Source: Gemmatimonadota bacterium (GTDB taxonomy: Bacteria > Gemmatimonadota > Gemmatimonadetes > Gemmatimonadales > Gemmatimonadaceae). Taken from it: a stretch of DNA of 64,000 nucleotides. The DNA is taken from contig JARIEV010000004.1 of NCBI GenBank assembly GCA_031127225.1, forward strand, positions 1 to 64,000. Direction: 5' to 3'. A program made the position numbers and the translations under genes. This document shows positions 9,647-19,650 of this stretch, in pieces; the stretch's first letter is position 1; each line of letters begins with the position of its first letter. The notes under the pieces were generated by a model. The model saw nothing but the letters and a program-made list of their open reading frames with translations, had not been told where the DNA came from and ran no database searches.

Positions 9647-11407
9647 TTACGGAAACAGCGGCGGGGCGATGCGCTTCTTCGTGGCCTGTTCGAAGGCGTA
9701 CGCCAGACCGACGAGCGTGGGTTCACCGCATGCCGACGCGGTGAAGGTGATCCCGAAGGGGGCGGGGCGCGGGGTGAAGCCGGCCGGGAAGGCCTGGGCG
9801 CCCTGCCCGACCGGAACCGGCAGCAGCGCATAGGGCACAGTAACGGACGGATATCCCGGACGCGCGCCGATGTTGGCGCTGCTCACGCCGGGGAACAGCA
9901 GGGCATCCAACTGATGCGCCTTCATCGTGGCGTCGATGCCGCGCGTGGCCGAGAGCAGGATGTCCTTGCGACGATCGGCCTCGTAGCGCGACTTGTCGGC
10001 TTGCACGTCCATCTCGTCGGAGATGTCGAGCAGTGCCTGACCGTACTTGATGGCACCGGCACGCTGGTGCGCGATGTTCCACTGGCGCAGCCCCGTGAGC
10101 GACGGCACCGGCGCCTTGTCGCCCAGCAACGCCAGCCACGCGTTGAAGTCGCGCTTCATGCCGTACTTGAAGGCGATCGAGCAGTCGGCGTCGCGCCCCT
10201 TGGCCTGTTCGAGACCGCTGCAGGGGTTCCAGTTCAGGAAGTTGTCGGCCGGGACCGGCTCCACCACGCTCGGGATGTCGGCCGGATCCACCACGATGGC
10301 GCCCTGCGCTTTGAGCACGGCGATCACCTCGTCCATCGTGGCGTGCTGTGCGGGGCTCAAGCCACCACGCGGCGTGCTGCTGCCAGCGGCCGGCGGCACG
10401 GTGGGCTCGTAGAAGAACGCGCGGGGGATGCCGATCCGCGCGCCCTTCAGTTTGCCCGCGTCGAGAAAGGCGGTGTAGTCGTTCCGGGGCGGCGGGGTGC
10501 ACACCTTCGTGGCGGCATCATTCGCGTCGGGGGCCGTCCCTTCCAGCGCCCCCAGCATGATCGCCGCGTCGCGCACGGTGCGCGTCATCGGGCCGGGGGT
10601 GTCCTGATCGGCGGTGATCGGAATCACGCCGTAGCGGCTCACGCGCCCCACGGTGGGCTTGATCCCCACCAGAAAATTCTGCTGCGCCGGGCTGAGAATC
10701 GACCCGGACGTTTCCGTGCCCACGTTGCCGGCCCAGAAGCTCACGCTGGTACCCACGCCCGAACTCGAGCCACCGGTGTTCAGGACCGGGCGTCCGTCAA
10801 AGAGGGACTCGCGCGGATCACGCCGCGGATCCCAGGGATTCATGCCGTAGCCGGTGAGCCCCGTGTAATTGCCGGGCATCCCCGACGCCGTCCAGTTGGC
10901 GAGTTCGGTGAGCTGCGTCTTGGCGATGATGATCGCACCGGCCGCCTTGAGGTGGCGCGTGACCGTGGCGTCGTACGGCGGCAGCAGATCGCCGAAGGCC
11001 AGAGCGCCGCCCGACGTCACCATCTCCATCGTCTGGATGTTGTCCTTGAGCGCGATCGGGATCCCGTGCAGCGGTCCGCGCACGCGCCCGGCCGCCCGCT
11101 CGCGGTCGAGCGAATCCGCAATCGCCAGGGCGCGCGGATTCACCGTGATCACCGCGTTCAGCTTGTCCTCGTAGGTCGCGATACGGGCCAGATACTGCTG
11201 GACGATTTCACGCGAGGTGATGCGCTTCTGCTCGAGGGCAGTGCGCAGGTCGGCGAGGCTGGTTTCCAGTACAGACACGGGGGCGGCGGCCGCCGGGCGC
11301 TGCGCCACGAGCGGGGCCGCGCCGCACACGAACGCCGCCGCGAGCACGGCGGCGATGGGGGCCACCCGGGATGTCCGGGGGCGCGCAATCGGGTAGAAAA
11401 GAGGCAT
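9647..11407 (-). CDS. Amidase-signature enzyme (secreted)
   Basis: GPLHGIPIALKDNIQT, NTGGSSSGVGTSVSFWAGNVGTETSGSILSPAQQN; catalytic Ser-rich motif. Confidence 0.9.
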   Translation of the reverse strand: MPLFYPIARPRTSRVAPIAAVLAAAFVCGAAPLVAQRPAAAAPVSVLETSLADLRTALEQKRITSREIVQQYLARIATYEDKLNAVITVNPRALAIADSLDRERAAGRVRGPLHGIPIALKDNIQTMEMVTSGGALAFGDLLPPYDATVTRHLKAAGAIIIAKTQLTELANWTASGMPGNYTGLTGYGMNPWDPRRDPRESLFDGRPVLNTGGSSSGVGTSVSFWAGNVGTETSGSILSPAQQNFLVGIKPTVGRVSRYGVIPITADQDTPGPMTRTVRDAAIMLGALEGTAPDANDAATKVCTPPPRNDYTAFLDAGKLKGARIGIPRAFFYEPTVPPAAGSSTPRGGLSPAQHATMDEVIAVLKAQGAIVVDPADIPSVVEPVPADNFLNWNPCSGLEQAKGRDADCSIAFKYGMKRDFNAWLALLGDKAPVPSLTGLRQWNIAHQRAGAIKYGQALLDISDEMDVQADKSRYEADRRKDILLSATRGIDATMKAHQLDALLFPGVSSANIGARPGYPSVTVPYALLPVPVGQGAQAFPAGFTPRPAPFGITFTASACGEPTLVGLAYAFEQATKKRIAPPLFP

Positions 11408-11475
11408 ACGCCAAAGTGGCGACGAATCGCACCGGCGTCCAATGCGGTCGCGGACCGCGCGTGGGGTGGTGCGGG

Positions 11476-12048
11476 CTAGTCGGCCCGCACGTCCAGCCCC
11501 AGCGCCTGCGCGATCGTGAGCGCCTGCTGCACGTCGATGATGGCGCCCGCCAGACGCACGGTGGCCGGATCGAGGGTGCTCAGGTCGCTGCCGCGCAAAT
11601 CACAGTCGGTGAAATCGGCGCCGTCCAGCGCCGCGCCCGAGAGGTCCGCGTCACGCACCGATCCATCGCGACAGCGCGCGCGGGTGAGATCAGCCTCACG
11701 CAACCGCACGCCGCGAAAGCGCGCCCGGGAAAGATCGGCGCCGGCCAGCCCCACGTGCGACCAGTTGCCGCCCGCGACCTCCATGAGGTCGAAGGTGCAC
11801 CGGCGGAAATTGCTCCCCACGAACTTGCAGTCGGTAAACCGGGCCTCGAAGAACGAGCAGTTGGTGAAAGTGCAGTTCACAAACGCCGCGTCGGTGTGCA
11901 CCGAACAGTTGAACTGCGCCCCCTGAAAGGTGCAATCGGTGAACACCGCACCGCGGTTCACCAGTTCGGTGGCCTCGAGATCGGAAAACCGGACGGCGGT
12001 GTGCGTCTGCCCCGAGATGTCCTGTCCTTCCCAGTCGGTCGTGCTCAT
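11476..12048 (-). CDS. Pentapeptide-repeat protein
   Basis: A(D/N)LxxA-type repeats: ADLSRARFRGVRLREADLTRARCRDGSVRDADLSGAALDGADFTDCDLRGSDL. Confidence 0.85.
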   Translation of the reverse strand: MSTTDWEGQDISGQTHTAVRFSDLEATELVNRGAVFTDCTFQGAQFNCSVHTDAAFVNCTFTNCSFFEARFTDCKFVGSNFRRCTFDLMEVAGGNWSHVGLAGADLSRARFRGVRLREADLTRARCRDGSVRDADLSGAALDGADFTDCDLRGSDLSTLDPATVRLAGAIIDVQQALTIAQALGLDVRAD

Positions 12049-12175
12049 CGGGACGGCCGGCTGAACACGGCGCCGTGCGGAATCCCCGCCCCGCGGCTGC
12101 GGGCGGCAACCAACAAGCCGGCGAACAGTGACGCGACGATGATCGGTGCACGGAGCGGAATCAGCATGCGCTGAT

Positions 12176-12361
12176 CTACTCGGTCACCGTGCGACCCGCC
12201 ACGAGTTCGGCCTTTTCACGGAAGCTGAAGATCGCGCCGCACTGCGTGCACACGTAGCTGCCGGTGCGCTCGCCGAGGTCGTACTCCTTGGAGAAGGCCG
12301 GATGATCACAGGGCTGCACCCCCCATTCCGCCTGAAGGGCAAGCGCGCGTTTCTTCTGCAT
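12176..12361 (-). CDS. Small zinc-ribbon-like protein
   Basis: 61 aa with C-D-H and CTQC motifs; intact ORF. Confidence 0.5.
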   Translation of the reverse strand: MQKKRALALQAEWGVQPCDHPAFSKEYDLGERTGSYVCTQCGAIFSFREKAELVAGRTVTE

Positions 12362-12442
12362 GACGTCGTGGCTGAGGTGCGGGACGCACAGACCACGAGC
12401 GGCCTGTGCTGGTGCAAGCTAGCAGGTTCCCGCCATGGTGGA

Positions 12443-12715
12443 CTACTCGACGATCTCCTCCTCTTCTTCGTCGTCGTGCACCACCACGTTCTCCCCCACA
12501 TCCTCCAGCACGTCGCGCGCGTCGGCCGCGTAGCCCTCGGGCACCAGCACGGAAACCCCGCGCGCCGTCGCCCCCTGAAAGCCGGGGCCGAAGATCCCGA
12601 CCGTGTCATTGTTGTCGCGCATCGCCGGAATCTCCGCCGCTTCAAGACGGGCGATGATCATGTCCGCCTCGAGGCCGGAGGGGACGGTAGTGAGGACGTG
12701 CCAGGCATTCGTCAT
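12443..12715 (-). CDS. DUF2007-type putative signal-transducing protein
   Basis: MTNAWHVLTTVPSGLEADMIIARLEAAEIPAMRDNNDT...VLVPEGYAADARDVL. Confidence 0.7.
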   Translation of the reverse strand: MTNAWHVLTTVPSGLEADMIIARLEAAEIPAMRDNNDTVGIFGPGFQGATARGVSVLVPEGYAADARDVLEDVGENVVVHDDEEEEEIVE

Positions 12716-12818
12716 ACAGCGCTCCATTCGGTGGGATGCGCGGTCGCATGACCGCATCCCTTCATACTCGGCACACCGCCTCCGCGTTCCCGTCCGAGGC
12801 GGCGTCATCGATATCGCG

Positions 12819-12855
12819 ACACAGCCCCCGATCCGCGAGGGATCGGGGGCTGTGT
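12819..12855 (-). terminator. Strong hairpin downstream of the LVIVD-repeat gene
   Basis: Perfect 16-bp arms ACACAGCCCCCGATCC / GGATCGGGGGCTGTGT, 5-nt loop. Confidence 0.75.
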
Positions 12856-12878
12856 GGCACCACAGACCAGCAGCGTGA

Positions 12879-14861
12879 TTACATCGCCAGCGTCTGCAGA
12901 TCCTGCAGCGCCTTCTTCAGCAGGTCCGTCTTCTTCGGGTCGCAGCTGCGGTTCGACTCGACGTCCGACACCAGCTTCGTGAGCGTCGTGTTGCGCGCCG
13001 CGCCCGACGTCTTCTCAGCGCTCGAGATCGACGCACGGATGTCGGCGATCTTCGCCGGCGCCACGCACCCCTTCCGCTCCAGCTGGTCCGTGAACGCCTT
13101 CGCCAGCGCGAAGCTCGGCGGCCACGAGATCTTCGGCTGACCCTGCGCGTTCAGGTAGTCCCACTTCACGGTGTTGGCCGCATCGATCTCGTTCTGCGAG
13201 ATGTACTGGCTCGGCACCAACTCGGCCACGTCCAGACCACGCGCGATTTCCGAGCTCACGATCGAACCGTTGTACCAGTACACCGACCACGAGCCGCCCA
13301 TCGCCATGCGGGTGGAGTCCACCGGGCCGCGATCGAACGAGGCGATTTCCTTCGGCGCCGACGGGTCCGTCCAGTCGAACACCGAGATGCCGCCCTGATA
13401 CCACGACTGCACCATCACGTCACGACCCGGGATCGGGATCAGCGAGCCGTTGTGCGCCACGCAGTTTTCGTTCGACGACTGCACCGTCGGGATCTTGTAG
13501 TAGCTCTTGAACACGAGCTTCTTGTTCACGATCGAGAAGATCGCGTTGGCGCCCCACTCCGGCTTGTCACCGGCGCGGCACTTGGGCGAGGAACCGCCAC
13601 CCCACTCGTCGGAGAAGAGCATCTGCGTGCCGTCGTTGTTGAACGTCGCCGAATGCCAGTAGGCGAAGTTCGAGTCGGCCGCCGCATCGAGACGCACCGG
13701 CGCCGTCGGGTTGCTGATGTCGAGCAGCAGACCGTGCCCTTCGCACGCGCCGCCAGCCAGACCCAGCGCCGGGTACACCGTGATGTCATGGCACTGCGAG
13801 CGCTCGCCACCGCGACCGGTCGGTGCACCGCCCGCCGCGCCGGCGAACATCGTGTTGATCGCACCCTGCGCCATACCACGCACCGTCGCGCTGTCGGCCG
13901 CGTTCACCGACGTGCCGCCACGCGCCTTCATGGCGTTGTCCAGCAGCGGGCGGATCACCTGCGGCGGCACGACCATGTCGGCGCCCGACTGCGGGTTCTT
14001 GGCAATGAACGCACCGGCCGCCTTCGCTGTGGCGAGCGTCTTCGCCGCCGCTTCCTTGTCGGCGTCGGAGAGACCGTGGGCTGGCGCGGCGCCGAGGCCG
14101 GCGAAGATGTTGGCGCGACCGACCACCGCAGCGCTGGCCGGGTTGGCGAGCGGCACCTTGATGATTTCGATGCGCAGGCGCGACGAGTTCGGATCGTCGG
14201 CCGCGACGTCGGCACAGCCTTCGAGTTCACCCGCCGAACGGATGCCCGACGAACCGGAAACGTAGATGTACACGTTCTCCTTGTCCTTCGGATCCTCGAG
14301 CACGGTGTGCGTGTGCGAGCCACGGCACGTCTGTACGTTCGCGATCAGCTTCGGGTTCTTGATGTCGCTGATGTCGAACACGCGCACACCACGCATGCGC
14401 TCCTTGCTGACGGGATCAGGCACGCCACCCGGCTTGCAGTCTACGCGGCCGTTGTTCGCTTCGGCCGACATGAACATCAGGTTCTTGTACACCGAGATGT
14501 CGTTCTGCGACGCGGGGCACGAGTAGGCCACCACGAGCACCGGCTTGGCCGGGTTCGAGATGTCCCAGATCACCGGACCGTTGTAGTTGCCCTGGATCGC
14601 GTACTTGCCCGTGAAGGCCAGATCGGAGTTCGTGATGCCGAGGAAGCCCGGCGGCGAGACCGCCTTGGCGACGACCTTCATGTTGGAGATCGCTTCGCCG
14701 GCGTCGAACAAACCGGCCTTGAGGCCGACGCGCGGATCGTTCATCGGCGACGGTGCGGTCTTGGGCTTCGCCGGCGCGCACGCCGCGAGGCCCAGCAGCG
14801 CCACGGCCGCGTAGCCTGCGACAACACGTGCCCCGCGACGACGCGGAAGTGCTTCTGACAT
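12879..14861 (-). CDS. Lipoprotein with LVIVD-type repeats
   Basis: LLGLAAC lipobox; GPVIWDISNPAKPVLVVAYSCP, RGVRVFDISDIKNPKLIANVQTCRGSHTHTVLEDP, GLLLDISNPTAPVRLDA. Confidence 0.7.
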   Translation of the reverse strand: MSEALPRRRGARVVAGYAAVALLGLAACAPAKPKTAPSPMNDPRVGLKAGLFDAGEAISNMKVVAKAVSPPGFLGITNSDLAFTGKYAIQGNYNGPVIWDISNPAKPVLVVAYSCPASQNDISVYKNLMFMSAEANNGRVDCKPGGVPDPVSKERMRGVRVFDISDIKNPKLIANVQTCRGSHTHTVLEDPKDKENVYIYVSGSSGIRSAGELEGCADVAADDPNSSRLRIEIIKVPLANPASAAVVGRANIFAGLGAAPAHGLSDADKEAAAKTLATAKAAGAFIAKNPQSGADMVVPPQVIRPLLDNAMKARGGTSVNAADSATVRGMAQGAINTMFAGAAGGAPTGRGGERSQCHDITVYPALGLAGGACEGHGLLLDISNPTAPVRLDAAADSNFAYWHSATFNNDGTQMLFSDEWGGGSSPKCRAGDKPEWGANAIFSIVNKKLVFKSYYKIPTVQSSNENCVAHNGSLIPIPGRDVMVQSWYQGGISVFDWTDPSAPKEIASFDRGPVDSTRMAMGGSWSVYWYNGSIVSSEIARGLDVAELVPSQYISQNEIDAANTVKWDYLNAQGQPKISWPPSFALAKAFTDQLERKGCVAPAKIADIRASISSAEKTSGAARNTTLTKLVSDVESNRSCDPKKTDLLKKALQDLQTLAM

Positions 14862-14941
14862 GTCTGTTCCTGTGAAGAAGAGGTGGTGGTGATCCTGCGT
14901 GTCGTACATGTCCTGCCTGGGATACCGCTGGCCGCCGGCCA

Positions 14942-15670
14942 TTACGCCGGCGGAGCGAAGCCCATGTCCAGCATCATGGTGAACATCCGCTTGATCTCGG
15001 TGCTCTGATCGACTTCCACGTCGTTCGCAAACTTGAATACGGTCTCGTCCTGCCCCGCCCCCTGCGCCGCGAACAGCGTCTTCACCATCGACACCGCCCC
15101 ACGGTGGTGCTGGATCATGAAGGTGAGGAACAGGCGGTCGAACTCCGTGCCGCGCGCCGTGTTGAGTTCCTTGAGCTGCGCGTCGGTGAGCATGCCGGGC
15201 ATCGCCATCTGCCCCATGCCGGCCATCCCCGCCATGTCATGACCGGCGTGCGCGGCCATGTCGTGCGCGGCACCGCCCATGGTGACGTTGCCAAGCGTGT
15301 CCACCATCGGCACCGTCTGACGGCGATCCTTGAGCCACGTCTGCATGATCGTGATCTCATCGGACTGCGCATTGATGATGCGGGCCGTGAGGCGCTGGAC
15401 CGACGGGCTGGCCCCGTGCGTGGGGGCCCAGCGGGAGATGGTGATGGCCTGCGCGTGGTGGTGGATCATGCCACTCATGAAGTCCACATCGGCCTGGACC
15501 CACGCGTAGCGCAGGCTGTCGGCCTGGGCGCGGGCGATCGCCGCGGCGTCGCCCATCTGGAAGGCAGGTCCGGCCGATGAGGCCGACCGCGAGGTGGCGC
15601 AGGCCGTCATGACGACGAGCCCGGCGCTCACGGCGGCCAGGCGGATCGGACGGCGGATCGTGGTACGCAT
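14942..15670 (-). CDS. DUF305 family lipoprotein with Met/His-rich insert
   Basis: DVDFMSGMIHHHAQAITIS ... FLTFMIQHHRGAVSM; insert HDMAAHAGHDMAGMAGMGQMAMPGM. Confidence 0.85.
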   Translation of the reverse strand: MRTTIRRPIRLAAVSAGLVVMTACATSRSASSAGPAFQMGDAAAIARAQADSLRYAWVQADVDFMSGMIHHHAQAITISRWAPTHGASPSVQRLTARIINAQSDEITIMQTWLKDRRQTVPMVDTLGNVTMGGAAHDMAAHAGHDMAGMAGMGQMAMPGMLTDAQLKELNTARGTEFDRLFLTFMIQHHRGAVSMVKTLFAAQGAGQDETVFKFANDVEVDQSTEIKRMFTMMLDMGFAPPA

Positions 15671-15801
15671 CGGTATGCTCACGTGATGGGACACCGGCAG
15701 CGGACGGAAAGGTGTAATCTCTAACGGTACAGGGGGAGAGGACGCCCGCAAGCCGTGAAACCTAATCCATGCGTCCCCCGGACAGCCCAGGCAGGCGAGG
15801 G

Positions 15802-16533
15802 CTAGGACTCGCCCAGTGGGATCGCCCGTGACCCCGTCACCGTGACCAGGGCGAGCCGCCGCAGGTGCACCGAATCGGCCGCGGCCACGTACGCCGACGC
15901 CTGCTGCGCCGACACCAGCGCCCGCGTGAGCTGGGCTAGGCCGCCGCACACGTACCGGTTGCACAGATTCGAGCGCAGCGCGCGCGGCAGATTGCAGCCG
16001 GCCGTGGTGTGAAACACGCACGAGCCGCGGTAATGACGGGCCGGCAGGTACGACGCGTAGCGGGCTTCCAGTGATTCGGCCGTCACCGTCTCCCCGTCGT
16101 CGGTGAGCTGGGCCCGCACCCGCATGATGCTGTCGGCATGCAGAAAACCGTGCGTCCCGCCCGCCGTGCAACACTCCCCGCGGCAGGTCCCGCAGCTGGC
16201 CCCGATGATATCCGGCATCGCCGGGATCGAATCGGGGAGCGCCCATCCGGCGTCCTCGCGGGCCTGCACGGCCTCCGCACTCATCGGCGCGCGGTTGTCC
16301 CGCACCGCCTCCCGGAACGCCTCGGCAATCGTGCCCCGCAGCTTGTCCAGAAACGCGTCGCGCGACGCCTCGGGGAGCTCGGTGGTGTTGCGCGTATTCG
16401 CCGGCAGCAGGATCACCGGCAGCGCCGGGAGCCCGTGTTCCGCACGGTCGGCGCCGGCGATCTGTTCCGCCTGAGCCGTGAGCCGGGCATTCCGGGCCCG
16501 CTGGGCCGCGATCGGACTTTCGCGCGAAGACAT
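15802..16533 (-). CDS. Cys-rich YkgJ-like protein (metal-cluster binding predicted)
   Basis: CGTCRGECCTAGGTHGFL ... GSCVFHTTAGCNLPRALRSNLCNRYVC. Confidence 0.55.
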   Translation of the reverse strand: MSSRESPIAAQRARNARLTAQAEQIAGADRAEHGLPALPVILLPANTRNTTELPEASRDAFLDKLRGTIAEAFREAVRDNRAPMSAEAVQAREDAGWALPDSIPAMPDIIGASCGTCRGECCTAGGTHGFLHADSIMRVRAQLTDDGETVTAESLEARYASYLPARHYRGSCVFHTTAGCNLPRALRSNLCNRYVCGGLAQLTRALVSAQQASAYVAAADSVHLRRLALVTVTGSRAIPLGES

Positions 16534-16601
16534 GCCACAACCTATCAAGCGGGGCCTCCCGCGGGGCACGGAATCCACGCCGATATGGTTGATTCCGCCA
16601 T

Positions 16602-17843
16602 ATGACGAAATCCCGGTGGACGATCCCCCTCGGCGCCGTCCTCGTACACCTCGGCATCGGCTCGGTGTACGCGTGGAGCACGCTCAACCGCCCCATCATC
16701 GCCGCGATGCCGCCCCAAGCGTGGTGGGCGAGTCCGCCGTATACCACGTTCACCTCGGCGCTCGTCCTGCTGGGGCTCAGTGCGGCCACGCTCGGGCCGT
16801 GGGTCGAGCGGCAGGGCGCCCGGGTCGCCGGAGGCACGGCCGCTGTCTGCTTCGCCAGCGGGCTGGTGCTGGGTGGCATCGGCCTGCTGCTGCAGCAACC
16901 GCTGCTGCTCTTCCTGGGGTTGGGCATCCTGTGCGGGATCGGCTGCGGCATCGGCTACATCGCCCCCGTCAGCACGCTCGTGAAGTGGTTCCCCGAGCGG
17001 CGCGGCATGGCCACCGGCTTCGCCATCATGGGCTTCGGGGGTGGTGCCTTCGTGGCGGGATACGCGAATGCGTTCCTGATCGAGCGCGTGGGGGTGGCGA
17101 ACGCGCTGTTCGTGCTGGGGGCGGTCTATCTGGTGCTCATGCTCATGGGGGCACAGCTCCTGCGCCCCGCCCCGGAGGCCGCGCCGCCGACATCGACCGG
17201 CCCGGGCTATCAGGCGTTCGGCCTCACACGCCGCGAGGCGGTGCGTACGCCACAGTTCTGGCTGCTCTGGGGGATGCTGTGCGTGAACGTTACCGCCGGC
17301 ATCGGCATCCTCGCCCAAGCGTCCCCGATGATGCAGGACCTCTTCGGCAAGTCCCCCGCCGAAGCGGCCGCCGTGGTCGCGATCATCAGTCTGTTCAATG
17401 CCGGGGGACGGCTGCTGTGGTCCAGCGCGTCCGACCTGCTGGGACGGCGCGCCACCTATTTGGTGTTCTTCGTGGTGCAGCTGGCCCTCTTCCTGCTCAT
17501 CCCCCGCTTTGCGCAGGCCGGCGCCTGGTGGCCGTTCTTGGTCTGCCTGCTCGCCGTGTTCACCATGTACGGCGGCGGCTTCGCCACGATGCCTGCCTTC
17601 CTCGCCGACCTGTTCGGTCCGCGGAACGTCAGCGCGATTCACGGGGCCGTGCTCACGGCGTGGAGTGTGGCCGCGGTCACGGGTCCGGTCATTATTACCG
17701 AGCTGTCGAAGCGGGCGCGCAGCGCGCTCGCGCCGGGGGCACCGCGCGTGCACATCTACGATCAGCCGCTGCTGCTGCTGGCCGGGCTGCTCGCGGTCGG
17801 GCTGATGCTCACGCTCGCGGTGAAACCGCTGCGGAAGGCGTAG
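16602..17843 (+). CDS. MFS transporter, oxalate/formate antiporter (OFA)-like
   Basis: GSVYAWSTLNRPI, GIGYIAPVSTLVKWFPERRGMATGFAIMGFGGGAFV, 12-TM-like hydrophobic pattern. Confidence 0.85.
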   Translation: MTKSRWTIPLGAVLVHLGIGSVYAWSTLNRPIIAAMPPQAWWASPPYTTFTSALVLLGLSAATLGPWVERQGARVAGGTAAVCFASGLVLGGIGLLLQQPLLLFLGLGILCGIGCGIGYIAPVSTLVKWFPERRGMATGFAIMGFGGGAFVAGYANAFLIERVGVANALFVLGAVYLVLMLMGAQLLRPAPEAAPPTSTGPGYQAFGLTRREAVRTPQFWLLWGMLCVNVTAGIGILAQASPMMQDLFGKSPAEAAAVVAIISLFNAGGRLLWSSASDLLGRRATYLVFFVVQLALFLLIPRFAQAGAWWPFLVCLLAVFTMYGGGFATMPAFLADLFGPRNVSAIHGAVLTAWSVAAVTGPVIITELSKRARSALAPGAPRVHIYDQPLLLLAGLLAVGLMLTLAVKPLRKA

Positions 17844-17892
17844 GGTGGGAATCGTTTGCCAAGGGCCGTGATCGGCGGCAGGTTACGCCCCG

Positions 17893-19650
17893 ATGCGAAC
17901 CCCTACCCGATTCACCGCCCTCGCGCTGCTCGCCCTGAGTGTCGCCTGCACGGCCGCCGAGCCCGCCGCCGATGCCCCCGCCCCGGTGAGCGCGTTCGCC
18001 GACTTCGTTGACCGCTACCTCGACGGCTTCGCGATGCGCCATCCGTCGATCGCCGGCGGCAACGGCCTCCACGATCACGACGACCGGCTCGACGATTTCT
18101 CGGCGTCCGCGATCGCGGCGGAAATCGCCACGCTGCACACGGCGGCCACCGAACTCGCCGCCTTCGACGACGCCTCGCTGACACCCGACGAGCGGGTCGA
18201 CAAGCGCATTCTCGCCGGCGTGATCGACGGCTGGCTGCTGGAGCAGGAATCGCTCGCAAACTGGAAGCGCAATCCGATGCTGTACGCCGGTGCGCTCTCC
18301 GACGGGGTGCACAATCTCATGACGATGGAGAACGCCCCCGCCCCCGTGCGGATGCGTCGCATCATCACCAAGCTGGCCGGCGTCCCCGCGATGCTGCAGG
18401 CGGCACGCACCAATCTGGTCAATCCGCCCAAAATCTTCGCCGAGCGCGGACTCGGCATGATGCGCGGCGCGAGCGGCATGCTGTCGAAAGACCTGCCGCT
18501 GGCGTTCACCGCGGAGGCCGGCACGCCGCTCATGGATTCACTCACCACCGCCGCCGCCGCGGCCGTGCGTGACATCGACGCCTACACCGCGGAGTTCGAG
18601 CGCACCGTGCTCCCCACCGCGACCGGCGACTGGAAGGTCGGTGGGGACGCCGTGGCGCGTCGGTATCGCGCCGAGGAGCTGATCGACGTGCCGCTGGCGG
18701 AGCTCGCGGCGCTGGGCGAACGTGAAATGCAGCGCGCGCACGAACAATTCCGCGCCGCCGCAGCACGTCTGGCCCCCGGCGCCGATCCGCTGGCCACGTG
18801 GCTGCGGGTCCGTCGCGACCATCCCAAACGCGGCGGTGTCGTCACGGCGGCGCAGGCCATCGTCGACTCGCTCACGCGTTTCATCGCCGCGAACGATCTG
18901 GCCGTCGTCCCGCAGGGGGAACGGGTCGTCGTCGCCCCCGCGCAGCCGTTCGCGCTGGGCTTTGCGTCCATGCACGCCTCGCCGCCCCTCGAGACCACGC
19001 CGGTCAAGAGCTACTACTACATCACCGATGCCGATTCGCTGGCCCCGGCCGCGGAGCAGGAGGCGTGGCTCGAGCGGTACAACTACGCCTCGCTCGCCAA
19101 TACGTCGGCGCACGAAGCGATGCCGGGCCACTGGCTGCACGCCGTGCACATGCGTACCACACCGGGCAAGATCCGGCGCATCTGGATCGGACTGAATCCG
19201 TTTCCGCAGCCGTCGTCGGGTCAGGACGGCTGGGCGCACTACGCCGAGGAAATGGTGATCGAACAGGGCTTCATGAACGGCGATCCGCGCTACGAACTCG
19301 CCCAGCTCAGCGATGCCATGACGCGCATCTGCCGCCTGCTCTCGGGGATCCGGCTGCACACCGGCGAGTGGACGCTGGCGCAGGCGCAGGCCTGTTTCGA
19401 GCAGGACGCCTACGTGGCCGCGCCGGCCGCCAAGCGCGAAGCCGAGCGCGGCACCTACGATCCCACCTACGGTGGCTACTTTCTGGGCAAGCGCGGCATG
19501 CTCACGCTGCGCCGCGATGTGAAGGCGGCGCAGGGTGACCAGTTCAGCCTCCGCGATTTCCACGAACGCGTCATGAAGAACGGCATCGCCCCCATCTGGG
19601 CGCACCGGCAGCTGCTGCTGCCGGGTGACACCTCACGGGTAATTCAGTGA
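17893..19650 (+). CDS. DUF885 family lipoprotein (putative metallopeptidase)
   Basis: Lipobox LLALSVAC; canonical HEAMPGHWLH; GWAHYAEEMVIEQGF. Confidence 0.85.
   Translation: MRTPTRFTALALLALSVACTAAEPAADAPAPVSAFADFVDRYLDGFAMRHPSIAGGNGLHDHDDRLDDFSASAIAAEIATLHTAATELAAFDDASLTPDERVDKRILAGVIDGWLLEQESLANWKRNPMLYAGALSDGVHNLMTMENAPAPVRMRRIITKLAGVPAMLQAARTNLVNPPKIFAERGLGMMRGASGMLSKDLPLAFTAEAGTPLMDSLTTAAAAAVRDIDAYTAEFERTVLPTATGDWKVGGDAVARRYRAEELIDVPLAELAALGEREMQRAHEQFRAAAARLAPGADPLATWLRVRRDHPKRGGVVTAAQAIVDSLTRFIAANDLAVVPQGERVVVAPAQPFALGFASMHASPPLETTPVKSYYYITDADSLAPAAEQEAWLERYNYASLANTSAHEAMPGHWLHAVHMRTTPGKIRRIWIGLNPFPQPSSGQDGWAHYAEEMVIEQGFMNGDPRYELAQLSDAMTRICRLLSGIRLHTGEWTLAQAQACFEQDAYVAAPAAKREAERGTYDPTYGGYFLGKRGMLTLRRDVKAAQGDQFSLRDFHERVMKNGIAPIWAHRQLLLPGDTSRVIQ

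Noticed and set aside
13452-14858. 468-aa plus-strand ORF antisense to the LVIVD-repeat gene
   Set aside because: Arg/Val/His-rich, no recognisable domain, opposite a coherent lipoprotein gene.
14942-16951. 669-aa extended ORF containing DUF305
   Set aside because: The N-terminal extension overlaps the YkgJ-like gene in another frame; the real start is 15670 with a signal peptide.
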